DNA of 64,000 bases from Acinetobacter pittii (GTDB lineage: Bacteria; Pseudomonadota; Gammaproteobacteria; Pseudomonadales; Moraxellaceae): NCBI RefSeq assembly GCF_034064985.1, contig NZ_CP139249.1, positions 2,356,001 through 2,420,000 on the forward strand, given 5' to 3'. The translations under genes and the position numbers were made by a program. The notes under the pieces are model-generated. The model searched no databases. It was not told the origin of the DNA and saw only the letters and a program-made list of their open reading frames with translations. Below, one piece after another: positions 46,852-55,787 of the stretch. Positions within the stretch are counted from its first letter, which is position 1. Every line of letters begins with the position of its first letter.

Positions 46852-46955
46852 ATCTCAAATTATCACACGCTTAAGTTTAAAAACACATTGAATTTTATAG
46901 TATAGATTTATTAAAGCTACAAATCTAAAGAAATATTTTAATTAAAAAAATAAGG

Positions 46956-46983
46956 TTTATTTGTGATGCACATCACAAATAAA
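46956..46983. promoter_or_regulatory. CRP/Vfr-type palindrome
   Basis: Thirteen-base perfect arms surround two bases, with the core TGTGATGCACATCACA matching the TGTGA-N6-TCACA consensus exactly. It lies about 105 bases before the 97-residue gene and 300 before queH. The rest of the 46852-47286 gap is extremely A/T-rich with no other supported element. Confidence 0.65.
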
Positions 46984-47286
46984 AATCATAAAATTACAAA
47001 TTATATCTAGATACATCAATTACTTACCAAATAAAATTTTAGGTTTATTGTTTTTATAAATATAAAAATCTTATATATTTTATATTATTATATAGTATAA
47101 AAGGCAGAAAAATTAAATGCAGTTATATAATTAATTTTAATATTTCACAATATACTTATTTCATTATATTTAACTTAATATTAAATAGAGTAATAAATTA
47201 TTTTCACTTTTAATTGAAAATAATTCAGTTCACATTATTTAAATACAAAATATATAATCATTAGAATTGCAATTTAATTTTTTATT

Positions 47287-47946
47287 ATGCCAACTCAACG
47301 TTTAAAATTAGAACTCCCATCTGGACATGATCAATTATTACTTCACTCTTGTTGTGCTCCTTGTTCAGGAGAAGTCATGGAAGCATTGATTGATTCTGGA
47401 ATTAAATTTTCAATATTTTTTTATAATCCTAATATTCACCCAATAAAAGAATATCTCATCCGTAAGGAAGAAAATATTCGTTTTGCAGAAAAGCATAATA
47501 TTCCATTTATCGATGCCGATTATGACACAGACAATTGGTTTGCTCGAGCTAAAGGTATGGAGGATGAACCCGAACGCGGCATTCGTTGTACCATGTGTTT
47601 CGATATGCGTTTCGAGCGAACTGCCCTTTATGCACATGAACACGGCTTTAGTCTCATCAGTAGTTCGTTAGGAATTTCTCGTTGGAAAAATATGGCTCAA
47701 ATTAATGATTGCGGAATTCGGGCAGCATCCAATTATCCAGATATTCAATATTGGGATTATAACTGGCGAAAAAATGGTGGCTCTAGTCGAATGATTGAAA
47801 TCAGTAAACGAGAGGAATTCTACCAACAGGAATATTGTGGCTGTGTATATTCTTTACGTGACACCAATCGTTGGCGTATGAGTAATGGTCGAGACCGAAT
47901 TAAACTAGGTGTTAAGTTCTATAGTAATGCCATGGAAGAAGATTAA
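47287..47946 (+). CDS. queH: Epoxyqueuosine reductase QueH
   Basis: A 219-residue QueH (DUF208), the alternative enzyme for reducing epoxyqueuosine to queuosine in t[14 protein letters not shown] gives Cys22, Cys23 and Cys26, RCTMCFDMR gives Cys101 and Cys104, and YCGC gives Cys184 and Cys186, the cluster and metal ligands. The start matches family N-termini, but no Shine-Dalgarno is visible in the A/T-rich leader, so it may be weakly translated or leaderless. It stands alone on its strand. Confidence 0.93.
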   Translation: MPTQRLKLELPSGHDQLLLHSCCAPCSGEVMEALIDSGIKFSIFFYNPNIHPIKEYLIRKEENIRFAEKHNIPFIDADYDTDNWFARAKGMEDEPERGIRCTMCFDMRFERTALYAHEHGFSLISSSLGISRWKNMAQINDCGIRAASNYPDIQYWDYNWRKNGGSSRMIEISKREEFYQQEYCGCVYSLRDTNRWRMSNGRDRIKLGVKFYSNAMEED

Positions 47947-47998
47947 ATCTTATTCTCCTTAAAAAATTAATTCATTCTAAGCTATATTTATTCCCAAT

Positions 47999-48028
47999 AA
48001 AAAAAGGCCACATCTGGAGAATGTGGCC
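47999..48028 (-). terminator. Terminator facing the minus strand
   Basis: GGCCACAT pairs perfectly with ATGTGGCC around seven bases. The T-run (seven bases) is on the minus strand, so it ends a minus-strand transcript, although the genes on both sides (queH and the acetyltransferase) are on the plus strand. Confidence 0.8.
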
Positions 48029-48177
48029 AAAAGGTGTACTGTACTGAGCTTTGATATTATTAGAATAATGAAGTTAGCTTAAAATAAGATTAATAAATTT
48101 AAAAAAGTAATGAGAATAAGTAATTTCTTTTCTCGTCAGATTTATTATGTTAGTTTTTAATATCTTAATGTTTACTT
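48000..48177 (-). ncRNA. Candidate small RNA ending at the minus-strand terminator
   Basis: On the minus strand TTGATT (48211-48206) and TATAAG (48189-48184) with 16 bases between form a plausible promoter, and a strong terminator ends at about 47999. That would give a transcript of about 175 bases with no supported open frame. It is predicted from signals only. Confidence 0.3.
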
Positions 48178-48233
48178 AAGCTACTTATATCCAAAATATA
48201 ATTTTAATCAATGAGTAAGAATGAAGTGTAATT

Positions 48234-48692
48234 ATGATTGAAAATAAAACTATCGAAATCGTTCCTGTTCAGCAGCAAGACTATTTACAATGGGAAAAAT
48301 ATTGGCTTGCCTATCAAAATTTCTATCAGGTCAATTTACCTCTTCATATAACAAAAAAGACTTGGGAGCGTTTCTTTGATGAAAAAGAACCAATTTATTG
48401 TGCTGTTGCCAGAAATAAAGAACGTATCTTAGGTTTTGTCACCTATATGTTTCATCGTTCAACATGGGCAGAAAATAATTACTGCTATCTAGAAGACCTC
48501 TATGTTTCACCTGAATTCCGTGGTCAACATATTGGTAAGCAACTCATTGAATACGTACAGAAACAAGCAATTGCACATCACTGTGAACGTTTATATTGGC
48601 ATACTCAAGAAAGCAATCAAACAGCCCAAAAGCTCTATGACTGGATTGCACAAAAGCCAGGAATTATTCAATACCGTATGCCATTGAACTAA
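48234..48692 (+). CDS. GNAT-family N-acetyltransferase
   Basis: A 152-residue acetyltransferase. NYCYLEDLYVSPEFRGQHIG near residues 83-102 carries the acetyl-CoA loop RGQHIG, and WHTQESNQTAQKLYDWIAQ is motif B. The small size and aromatic N-terminus are like amine or aminoglycoside-related GNATs, but the substrate is not predictable. It is a single gene. Confidence 0.85.
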   Translation: MIENKTIEIVPVQQQDYLQWEKYWLAYQNFYQVNLPLHITKKTWERFFDEKEPIYCAVARNKERILGFVTYMFHRSTWAENNYCYLEDLYVSPEFRGQHIGKQLIEYVQKQAIAHHCERLYWHTQESNQTAQKLYDWIAQKPGIIQYRMPLN

Positions 48693-48700
48693 AGAAAGTA

Positions 48701-48727
48701 AAAAGCACTAAAAGCTGGAGTGCTTTT
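48701..48727. terminator. Weak terminator between GNAT and glycosylase genes
   Basis: AAAAGCACT pairs with AGTGCTTTT around nine bases, between two convergent genes. The T-run is short and interrupted. Confidence 0.6.
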
Positions 48728-48732
48728 GGTGT

Positions 48733-49899
48733 TTAAATTTTAGTATGAATAAGCTTTATTACTTTGTCATTAATAGTTGAGCATTGATTAAACGCTGCAA
48801 AACGCTTGAGCTCTTGCTCCAATTCAAAAAAGAAGAGCTCCTTATTTTTTACTGTTTTTTCTAGATGCAGACTAATTACTTCTAACTCTTTTATAGAACG
48901 ATGCGCTTTACAATCTACTCGGCCGACTAACTCATCTTGATATAGAATCGGCAAACAAAAATAACCATATACTCTTTTAGCCGCTGGTACATAGCATTCA
49001 ATCCGATAATCAAACTCAAATAAAAAAGTTAAACGGTCACGATGAATAAGCGAGTTATCAAAAGGTGAAAGTATTTTTAAACCGAACTCAGTATTAAGCT
49101 TTTGTTCTATTGCAACGGCATCAATATATAGCGTTTGACCATTCTCAAGCGTAATTGCAGATACTACGCCTGCGTCAATTTGCTCCATTAGCACAGCACG
49201 CATAGTTTCTTTTAAATCATTTTTCTTTAAATGAACCAGTTGTTTCCATGTAAATGCACCATGTGCTCGAAGCGTATTATTAAATAAATACTGCGCATAT
49301 TCATAAAGCGTAGGCATACTTAAATCAATATTTTCAGGCAAGCAGCGCTCGGTCAAATCATAGACCTTTTCCATTCCGTTACGTTCGCAGATCATCAGGT
49401 CACCTTGCATATATAACTGCTCAAAAGCACGGCGGCCCGGACCTGTATTCCACCAGTTTCCTAAACTCTTTTTATTATTCTTATCAATATCACGTAGACG
49501 AATTTTTCCTTCAGCACGAACACGCGCCAAAATTTCATTCATGAGCTGCTGATCGCCTCTATTAAAATAACGGCTTTCCCCTTTCCTAACAGACATCATG
49601 GCAGGCAGCGCATAGCGATAATCTTTCATAGGAAGATAAGATGCGGCATGATACCAATATTCAAAAATCTGGCGCTCACGTACCAAACTATTGAGATGAC
49701 TTAGCTCATAATCAGGCACTCGGCTCCACAATATATGGTGATGAGCTCGCTCTACAACCGATATGGTATCAATTTGCACATATCCTAAATGCTCAATCGC
49801 CTGTAAAGTGCCTTCCAAGCCTTTTGCAAATCGACTGGTTTTCCCTAGGCCTTGATTAAATAAAGTGAGTTGTTTCAAAGAAGAAGTCATAGAAATCAA
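48733..49899 (-). CDS. YcaQ-type (AlkZ-like) DNA glycosylase
   Basis: A 388-residue protein of the HTH_42/YcaQ family, DNA glycosylases that unhook interstrand crosslinks and bulky alkylated bases. GYVQIDTISVVERAHHHILW near residues 39-58 holds the catalytic QxD motif. The three tandem winged-helix parts follow, with YFCLPILYQDELVGRVDCKA near the C-terminus. Start at either of two close ATG codons. It stands alone between the GNAT and the MFS genes. Confidence 0.87.
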   Translation of the reverse strand: MISMTSSLKQLTLFNQGLGKTSRFAKGLEGTLQAIEHLGYVQIDTISVVERAHHHILWSRVPDYELSHLNSLVRERQIFEYWYHAASYLPMKDYRYALPAMMSVRKGESRYFNRGDQQLMNEILARVRAEGKIRLRDIDKNNKKSLGNWWNTGPGRRAFEQLYMQGDLMICERNGMEKVYDLTERCLPENIDLSMPTLYEYAQYLFNNTLRAHGAFTWKQLVHLKKNDLKETMRAVLMEQIDAGVVSAITLENGQTLYIDAVAIEQKLNTEFGLKILSPFDNSLIHRDRLTFLFEFDYRIECYVPAAKRVYGYFCLPILYQDELVGRVDCKAHRSIKELEVISLHLEKTVKNKELFFFELEQELKRFAAFNQCSTINDKVIKLIHTKI

Positions 49900-50019
49900 A
49901 TATTGTTGTATTCATTTAGAAGCTGAAATTTTCAGTACTATCGTATCACTATTTCCTCATTTGCTTGTGATTATAGGAGCAGCAATTCTTAAAAAAAGAA
50001 TCTTGGCTAACTCAACGTT

Positions 50020-51201
50020 TTACAGACTCACTTTAAAATAACTTTTGGGATTCAATCTAATTACTAAAATAACAGCTAATATCACACTGACTAAATGAAA
50101 AAGCCAGCCTGCTTTGTAAGCTCCTGTAAGATCATGCAAAATCGCAATAATCCACGGCGGGATTGCTGCCAGTAAAAAACCACCGCCTTGCATCAGTGCA
50201 GATAAAGCACCTGCATGTATCGGTTCATCAAAATGATCTAATGCAACTATAAGCGTTAAGGCAAAACATCCCCCTAAACCCGCGCCTAAACAAATTGCCC
50301 AAAGCATAGAGGCGAACTCAGGCATAAAAGCCATTCCAGAGAAACCGACTAGTTGCATGGCTAACGTAAACCATAACCATGGACGTCGATCTTTATATTT
50401 CCTAGCTAAAACAGGCAAAATGAGTGCTGAAGCTGCTTGGCTCAAGGCCAGTAAAGCAAGTAGTTGTCCACTTTGCGCTGCGCTCCGACCCTGATCTTGA
50501 AAAGAAGGTGCTAACCAAGCTACGACTGATGAGTAGCCACCATTTACAAGCCCGAAACAAGCCATTAATAACCAAGTTCGAGGTTGCTTTAATAACTTTC
50601 TTATAGGCGCGCGATGAATGGATGAGCGAACTTTTGATGGTAAAAAGATAAGTGCCAATATAAATGTAAATAAAGCTGGAATAGCAAAAAAAGCCAGTCC
50701 AATCGACCAGACACCCGTTATATTTGAAATTATGGGAGCTAACCATGCTCCTAACGCCCCACCGCCCATGAGCATAGCCGAATAAAGCCCCATCATCGGA
50801 CCTATGTATTGGCTAAATTCTCGTTTAATCATGCCCGGAAAAGCGGCTTGTATCATCGCAACTCCGAATCCAATTACTATTGCACTAAGAATTAATCCTT
50901 CAGATGTAGGCAATAAAAATCGGACAGCACATCCTCCACAAATGGCGAGCAATGCACCAAGAATAGCTTTTCGTTCGCCCACATAGTTCTGCAATATTGG
51001 GCCAACAAATGCAACAAGCCCCATAAGCATCATCGGTAGCAAAGTAAGTAGTGCCATTCCTTGTAGGCTTAAGCCAGTGGCTGTTCGAATATTGGCAATT
51101 AATGGTCCAATACTTGTGATAAATGGTCTTAAATTAAGGCCCACCAAAGCTACCGTTACAACAAGCATGGGACGAGTCAAAAAAACTCCAGACTGCTTCA
51201 T
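50020..51201 (-). CDS. MFS transporter, CynX/NimT (YeaN) family
   Basis: A 393-residue carrier with 12 membrane segments. VALVGLNLRPFITSIGPLI near residue 18 is the family's helix-1 signature, shared with CynX and the 2-nitroimidazole transporter. The ATG at 51201 overlaps the deaminase stop by four bases (ATGA), so the two are coupled. This suggests transport of the deaminase substrate or product (inference). Longer in-frame starts lie within the deaminase gene. Confidence 0.87.
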   Translation of the reverse strand: MKQSGVFLTRPMLVVTVALVGLNLRPFITSIGPLIANIRTATGLSLQGMALLTLLPMMLMGLVAFVGPILQNYVGERKAILGALLAICGGCAVRFLLPTSEGLILSAIVIGFGVAMIQAAFPGMIKREFSQYIGPMMGLYSAMLMGGGALGAWLAPIISNITGVWSIGLAFFAIPALFTFILALIFLPSKVRSSIHRAPIRKLLKQPRTWLLMACFGLVNGGYSSVVAWLAPSFQDQGRSAAQSGQLLALLALSQAASALILPVLARKYKDRRPWLWFTLAMQLVGFSGMAFMPEFASMLWAICLGAGLGGCFALTLIVALDHFDEPIHAGALSALMQGGGFLLAAIPPWIIAILHDLTGAYKAGWLFHLVSVILAVILVIRLNPKSYFKVSL

Positions 51202-51686
51202 TCTTCTGAGCCTGAATTCTGGGCCTGATAATTCTTCCAATGCACATAAAGATCAGTGCGGTTTTCAACTCTGATCGGTATATATTGAATTTTCATTGAT
51301 TGTTCAGAAAACGGCTTGGCAAGCTCTATATATATTTCGGCTGTAGACAAACCAAATGGTGTTCCGTCTTCATTAGAATATGCATAGCTCACCGACTTGA
51401 TACCTGCTAAACGCATTGCAGCCATACACATTGGGCATGGATGACCACTTGCATACACAGAGCAGCCTTCTAAATTGGCAGTTCCTAAAACTTGGCTGGC
51501 TGCACGAATCGCCAGTAATTCGGCATGTGCAGTGGGATCGTTGGTTGTCAGAATCTGATTTACACATGAAGCAATAATTTCTCCATTCTTTACAACTACT
51601 GCTCCAAATGGTCTGCCACCTTTTTCAATATTGTTATAGGCAAGCTCAATCGCATTACGTAAAAACTGTTCACCTTTTTCCATCAT
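51198..51686 (-). CDS. Nucleoside/guanine deaminase-like protein
   Basis: A 162-residue zinc deaminase of the cytidine deaminase fold. His54-Ala-Glu56 and Cys84/Cys87 in HPCPMCMAA are the zinc and proton-shuttle residues. RPFGAVVVKNGEIIA and length fit the GuaD/nucleoside deaminase group more than TadA. It is followed with overlap by an MFS gene, and preceded by a periplasmic ankyrin gene ending upstream, which is uncommon company. Substrate, guanine or another purine or pyrimidine, is uncertain. Confidence 0.85.
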   Translation of the reverse strand: MMEKGEQFLRNAIELAYNNIEKGGRPFGAVVVKNGEIIASCVNQILTTNDPTAHAELLAIRAASQVLGTANLEGCSVYASGHPCPMCMAAMRLAGIKSVSYAYSNEDGTPFGLSTAEIYIELAKPFSEQSMKIQYIPIRVENRTDLYVHWKNYQAQNSGSEE

Positions 51687-51699
51687 GTACTCTCACTTT

Positions 51700-52368
51700 T
51701 TATTTTGCACCAGCTGCAAGAAGTCTTTTTTCAATTTCGCGGTAGCCTCGTGAACGCGCATGTTGTAATGGCGTAATGCCGTCTTTATCAGCCAAGTTCG
51801 GATCAGCCCCTGCTTTTAATAAAAGCTCTACAATGCGTTGATATTTTGGTTCTCCATTGCCCAAAATAATGGCCTCAAGCAATGCGGTCCACCCCAAATT
51901 ATTGACATGATTAACATCTATACCAGCCGCAATTAATGTACGAACCGTTTCAACATGGCCTCGCTCCGCTGCAGGAATGAGCGCAGTCCCACCGTAACGA
52001 TTAGTACTTTTTAAATCGGCACCATGCATGAGTGTCATTCTTAGAATTTTTAAATATCCTTGTGCGCCGGCGTACAAATACGGACTGTCTTGAATATTAT
52101 CTTTTGCATTTACATCCGCACCCGCCTCTATCAGCATATGAGCAGCATGTACATTATTTGCTCTTGTTGCGACCATCAAAGCAGTCGAACCAGTTTCATC
52201 CCGCTCATCAATTAAAGCCTTTTGAGATAAAATCTTTTTTATAGATTGAGTGTCGTTATTTATTGCTGCCTGATGTAAAGGGTACTCACTCATTGCATTC
52301 GTCATATTTGTAAAACCTAAAGCCCCTACCGCGACGATCAGATTTATCCATATTAGTGACTTACGCAT
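51700..52368 (-). CDS. Periplasmic ankyrin-repeat protein
   Basis: A 222-residue exported protein. Residues 1-25 are a signal peptide (MRKSLIWINLIVAVGALGF...). About five to six ankyrin repeats follow (EYPLHQAAINNDTQSIKKIL, TALMVATRANNVHAAHMLIE, then NRYGGTALIPAAERGHVETV and later repeats). Ankyrin proteins bind partner proteins; relatives next to catalases or other enzymes protect against oxidants in some species. The ATG at 52368 follows GGGAGACC. It lies 13 bases before the deaminase gene, so the three genes form an operon. Confidence 0.85.
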   Translation of the reverse strand: MRKSLIWINLIVAVGALGFTNMTNAMSEYPLHQAAINNDTQSIKKILSQKALIDERDETGSTALMVATRANNVHAAHMLIEAGADVNAKDNIQDSPYLYAGAQGYLKILRMTLMHGADLKSTNRYGGTALIPAAERGHVETVRTLIAAGIDVNHVNNLGWTALLEAIILGNGEPKYQRIVELLLKAGADPNLADKDGITPLQHARSRGYREIEKRLLAAGAK

Positions 52369-52506
52369 GCTGGTCTCCCAATAGAAATTTATGGCAAAAC
52401 ATTTTGTAAATAGAATAAACACCATCAAAAGTATTTGGAAATTAAATTATTTAATCGATAGTATTAAGATTATAAATACTTATCTGATCTGCTTTTAAAC
52501 ATAGCG

Positions 52507-53373
52507 GTGCATAATATGTTTGATCCTCGCCTTTTACGTGCTTTTGTCACTATTTTTGAAACGGGCAGTTTTACCGCAGCCGCCGATCGATTACATCTGA
52601 CTCAATCAACGATTAGTCAGCAGTTAGCACGGCTTGAAGAATCAGTGGGTCATGTGCTTATAGATCGAACAGCAAGACCTTTCAAATTGACAGTTTCGGG
52701 AGAATATCTGATTGGTTATGCGCAGCGGATTTTGACTCTTCAACAAGAAGCTGAGGCCCTACTTAAAGATCCGGCAGGAAGTATTCCTATTCGTATTGGT
52801 CTACCAGAAGATATGATGAGTCCTGCAATGGCTGAAGTTTTCGGTATATTTGCCAAAGAGCATCGTTCCATTCGTTTAGACGTAACCTCTGGCTTAAGTC
52901 GGAACCTAACAGACCGTTATCGGAATGGTGAATTGGATATTATTATTGTCAAAGAACCCGCAGCCAGTGCTGATCACCACGCTACATTCCCAGAAGAAAT
53001 GGCATGGTTTGCAAGTGAAAACTCAAAGACTCCATCGACTGACCCCGTGAGTTTAGTCACTTTTCCTCAAGGCGGACTTTATCGGGACGAAATGTTCGCA
53101 ACCTTAGAACGTGAGCGGCGACGTTGGTATATTGCCTTTACGGGGAGTAGCCTAGAAAGCGTGTTAGTCAGTGTTGAAACAGGATTAGGGTTATCTTTAT
53201 TACCTGTGGCTACGACCACTGGACGTAGAGTACGTCGATATGATTCATTCGGGGCTGTTCCGCCTATGGTCGTTTCAATTTACACATGGGAAAAAGCTGG
53301 GATAATCTCCCAGCTTGTAGATAAAATGACGACCGTTTTAAAGGATCGTTTTCAATCCTCAATCAATATTTAA
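52507..53373 (+). CDS. LysR-family transcriptional regulator
   Basis: A 288-residue LysR regulator. The helix-turn-helix is at about residues 8-65 (TGSFTAAADRLHLTQSTISQ and QLARLEESVGHVLIDRTARP). The effector domain covers about 90-285. It diverges from the ankyrin/deaminase/MFS operon across 138 bases, the usual place for its target (inference). Its stop overlaps the end of tagX by four bases. Start may be 52507 or the ATG at 52516. Confidence 0.87.
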   Translation: MHNMFDPRLLRAFVTIFETGSFTAAADRLHLTQSTISQQLARLEESVGHVLIDRTARPFKLTVSGEYLIGYAQRILTLQQEAEALLKDPAGSIPIRIGLPEDMMSPAMAEVFGIFAKEHRSIRLDVTSGLSRNLTDRYRNGELDIIIVKEPAASADHHATFPEEMAWFASENSKTPSTDPVSLVTFPQGGLYRDEMFATLERERRRWYIAFTGSSLESVLVSVETGLGLSLLPVATTTGRRVRRYDSFGAVPPMVVSIYTWEKAGIISQLVDKMTTVLKDRFQSSINI

Positions 53374-54323
53374 CTTATATCATTCGAACTTTCAGCAATA
53401 AGTTTTTCTGCCATTTCTTGAGTTTTTCTTAAGCCTGGCATACGGAATTCGGTATGCCCATAATCTTGGATAGATTTCCAACGTCCACCCCAAGTCAGCC
53501 CCACCGATTCGGCAACTTGTCCATATAATCGATAGCCTTGCATTGCCCACGGGTCTCGCTCAGAAATAACCACTTTTCCATTTCGTTTAAATGCTACATC
53601 AGCAGCCAAACCAAACTGGTGATAGCTTTGATACCCCCTCGCTCTAGTCGTGTTAGGATTGCCCGCCAGCATATTCTGACGTGCTGGGCTACGATAGCCT
53701 TCTAATAAAACCAACTCATAACCATACTGTTCTTTCATGATTTTAAACACCATGAGTAAACGCTGTTTATAACGTGGGTTCATTTTGTCCCATTTACGAT
53801 CAACCAAAGTCGTGTCCAGAATAGCTCGACCATCGAAACTTGCATTATCAATCGGTGAAGAATTAATAGCTCCACTATTTTGAGACGAATATTGCTGCTC
53901 TAACTGCGTAGCCTCAACAATTGCGGCCTCAATTAAGCTTTCATCCACTTCTGGCGGCGGCGATAATATTTCACCATTTAAAAGTGCATAAATTTGAGGA
54001 TCAGTTTTTTTCAGATATTCAGCTTCAATTCGAGTTGAACTAATCGGACGAGTAAAAGCAAAAATTAATATACTGGCAAACAAAAAAAAGCCTGCAATTA
54101 CAATCCACCATTGTTGTAAATGCCAATGAGATTGTAATTTTTCAGGAGCAGCTGCCTGATTCATGGTTTGAGCAAATTGCTTCACCTGATTAAGCTGTTT
54201 ACGCCCTTGGGGCAGTAATGACAAAACAAAATCTTTGCTTCTACTCCTGAGTTCATAAGACATTAAAAACGCTAAACCAATTGCCAAACATGTAAAGCAA
54301 AAGAAAATGAGAAAGATCATCAT
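53370..54323 (-). CDS. tagX: TagX, T6SS-linked peptidoglycan endopeptidase
   Basis: A 317-residue membrane-anchored M15 peptidase. Hydrophobic helices at residues 1-20 and about 70-90 anchor it. The C-terminal catalytic domain has EGYRSPARQNML, SYHQFGLAADVAF (metal His and Asp) and GGRWKSIQDYGHTEFRM (Glu/His). In Acinetobacter the homologue TagX cuts peptide crosslinks to let the T6SS span the wall. It is the last gene of the T6SS row here, seven bases after the Pro-rich protein. Confidence 0.87.
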   Translation of the reverse strand: MMIFLIFFCFTCLAIGLAFLMSYELRSRSKDFVLSLLPQGRKQLNQVKQFAQTMNQAAAPEKLQSHWHLQQWWIVIAGFFLFASILIFAFTRPISSTRIEAEYLKKTDPQIYALLNGEILSPPPEVDESLIEAAIVEATQLEQQYSSQNSGAINSSPIDNASFDGRAILDTTLVDRKWDKMNPRYKQRLLMVFKIMKEQYGYELVLLEGYRSPARQNMLAGNPNTTRARGYQSYHQFGLAADVAFKRNGKVVISERDPWAMQGYRLYGQVAESVGLTWGGRWKSIQDYGHTEFRMPGLRKTQEMAEKLIAESSNDIS

Positions 54324-54330
54324 CAGTTCA

Positions 54331-54951
54331 TTAATTCACGGCAAAAGGACTTCGTGTAATTTTAATATCTACCGATGCCTTAGGTGGCTCAACCTCAGGT
54401 TCTGGTTCAGCTGGAGCTTTACTCTCAACTACGGGTTTAGCCTGCACTACTTGTTGCTGCGGCTTACTCACAGGTTTTTGCTGAGTTGGCTGTATTTTGG
54501 GCTGAGCCGCTTTAGCTGCACCCGTCTGTAGCTGAGGCACAACCTGAACTTTCTTTTCACCTGTTAGCTGCTCATCAAACGGCGAAACTCGTTGTTCATT
54601 CGTAGCAACAGCTTTATGTGGAGCAGGTTTAAAAATATTGCTTAACTCATTATCTTTTGGCTGTTCAAAGCCATCACGGCTCATTGAGTCTGTTTCGTTG
54701 TCTTGGCTTACAGCAACCTGATTTTGTTCATCAGAAGAATGAGCAGCATCTTGATTTAAAATTTGATCTTCTATTGATTTACTCTCAATTGCTGCTGATT
54801 CTGGCGAATTCGGTTGAGACAAGAACAGGAATAGCGAGATGCTGACAAACACCCCTGCAATTACACCAATCACAATATAAAGTAGTGGTGATTTCGGCTT
54901 TTTTTTATTCGATTGTAAAACTCGAATAGAAGTTGGTTTTTCCTGAGCCAT
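54331..54951 (-). CDS. T6SS-associated membrane protein, Pro/Gln/Lys-rich
   Basis: A 206-residue protein found at this spot in Acinetobacter T6SS loci, function unknown. A cytoplasmic basic start (residues 1-22) is followed by one membrane helix (LLYIVIGVIAGVFVSISLFLF is split here: LLYIVIGVIAGVFVS). The long periplasmic tail is low-complexity, with QPTQQKPVSKPQQQVVQAKP and a Glu/Pro run. It could be a spacer or envelope-binding protein. It lies 12 bases after tssL. Confidence 0.75.
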   Translation of the reverse strand: MAQEKPTSIRVLQSNKKKPKSPLLYIVIGVIAGVFVSISLFLFLSQPNSPESAAIESKSIEDQILNQDAAHSSDEQNQVAVSQDNETDSMSRDGFEQPKDNELSNIFKPAPHKAVATNEQRVSPFDEQLTGEKKVQVVPQLQTGAAKAAQPKIQPTQQKPVSKPQQQVVQAKPVVESKAPAEPEPEVEPPKASVDIKITRSPFAVN

Positions 54952-54963
54952 TTCGTACCATCA

Positions 54964-55770
54964 TCAAGGTAAATAAATTGTAATATGCGCTTGCTCTTGA
55001 GGAGCAGAAATCACATTTTGATAATTAGATAATGCTTTATCATTTTGATTGTTCAGCATAAATCTTAAACCTGCAAAGGTAAGTAATGCAAAAATCAATA
55101 AAAAGATCAAAATCCAAAAGAAAGGTACTTCGCGATGAATAATATTTCGTATTTGATCGGGAATTGCCGAGAACGGCGAAAACGCAACTTTTTTCCCTTT
55201 TAAATAGTCAATTTCATCACCCACTCTTGATACTAAGTGGTTAAGACTTTCAATAGACTCAATGCGGTACTTACCTTGAAAACCAAGTAAAAGGCAGTAA
55301 TGAAATACTTCAAGAGCAGCTAGTCGTTCTTTTCCACGGCTTCGCAATTGCTCCAAAATTTCAAAAAAGCGATAGCCCGCTAACTGAGAACCAAACAAGC
55401 TCAATTGCAATGGGCTAATCAACCAAGCATTCTGTAAATTAAAATAGCTTGGGTCTTGTTGCGTTACGATGGTTTCATCAATTAATGCACAAAATGCATA
55501 TTTAGCATCATGAATATCATCAGCTGAAAATTGTAGTTTTTTAGCTTGTTGCTCAAATTGATTAAGCAAATTTAGGGTTTTTTCACGGAATTGCTGCGCA
55601 TCTGCTGGCACATATTGATTTCGAATTAAAAAAATCAAATAAAAGCCATCATGCAATAAATCAATAAGATTAATTGCCTGTAGTTTTGCCTGCGACTGGC
55701 TATTGTTATTTCCACCTGTCCCGATTTGCCCATCGTCAAATAAAGAAGGAGCGCCTGTAGATTGTGACAT
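54964..55770 (-). CDS. tssL: T6SS membrane-complex protein TssL (DotU/IcmH)
   Basis: A 268-residue TssL. The cytoplasmic hook-like domain (about 30-195) has NLIDLLHDGFYLIFLIRNQY, ALIDETIV and GFQGKY. One membrane helix lies near 220-240 (FFWILIFLLIFALLTFAGL). There is no C-terminal OmpA-like peptidoglycan domain; that role may fall to the separate TagN. It lies 17 bases after tssK. Confidence 0.93.
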   Translation of the reverse strand: MSQSTGAPSLFDDGQIGTGGNNNSQSQAKLQAINLIDLLHDGFYLIFLIRNQYVPADAQQFREKTLNLLNQFEQQAKKLQFSADDIHDAKYAFCALIDETIVTQQDPSYFNLQNAWLISPLQLSLFGSQLAGYRFFEILEQLRSRGKERLAALEVFHYCLLLGFQGKYRIESIESLNHLVSRVGDEIDYLKGKKVAFSPFSAIPDQIRNIIHREVPFFWILIFLLIFALLTFAGLRFMLNNQNDKALSNYQNVISAPQEQAHITIYLP

Positions 55771-55787
55771 TTTTCTCTCCTTTACCG

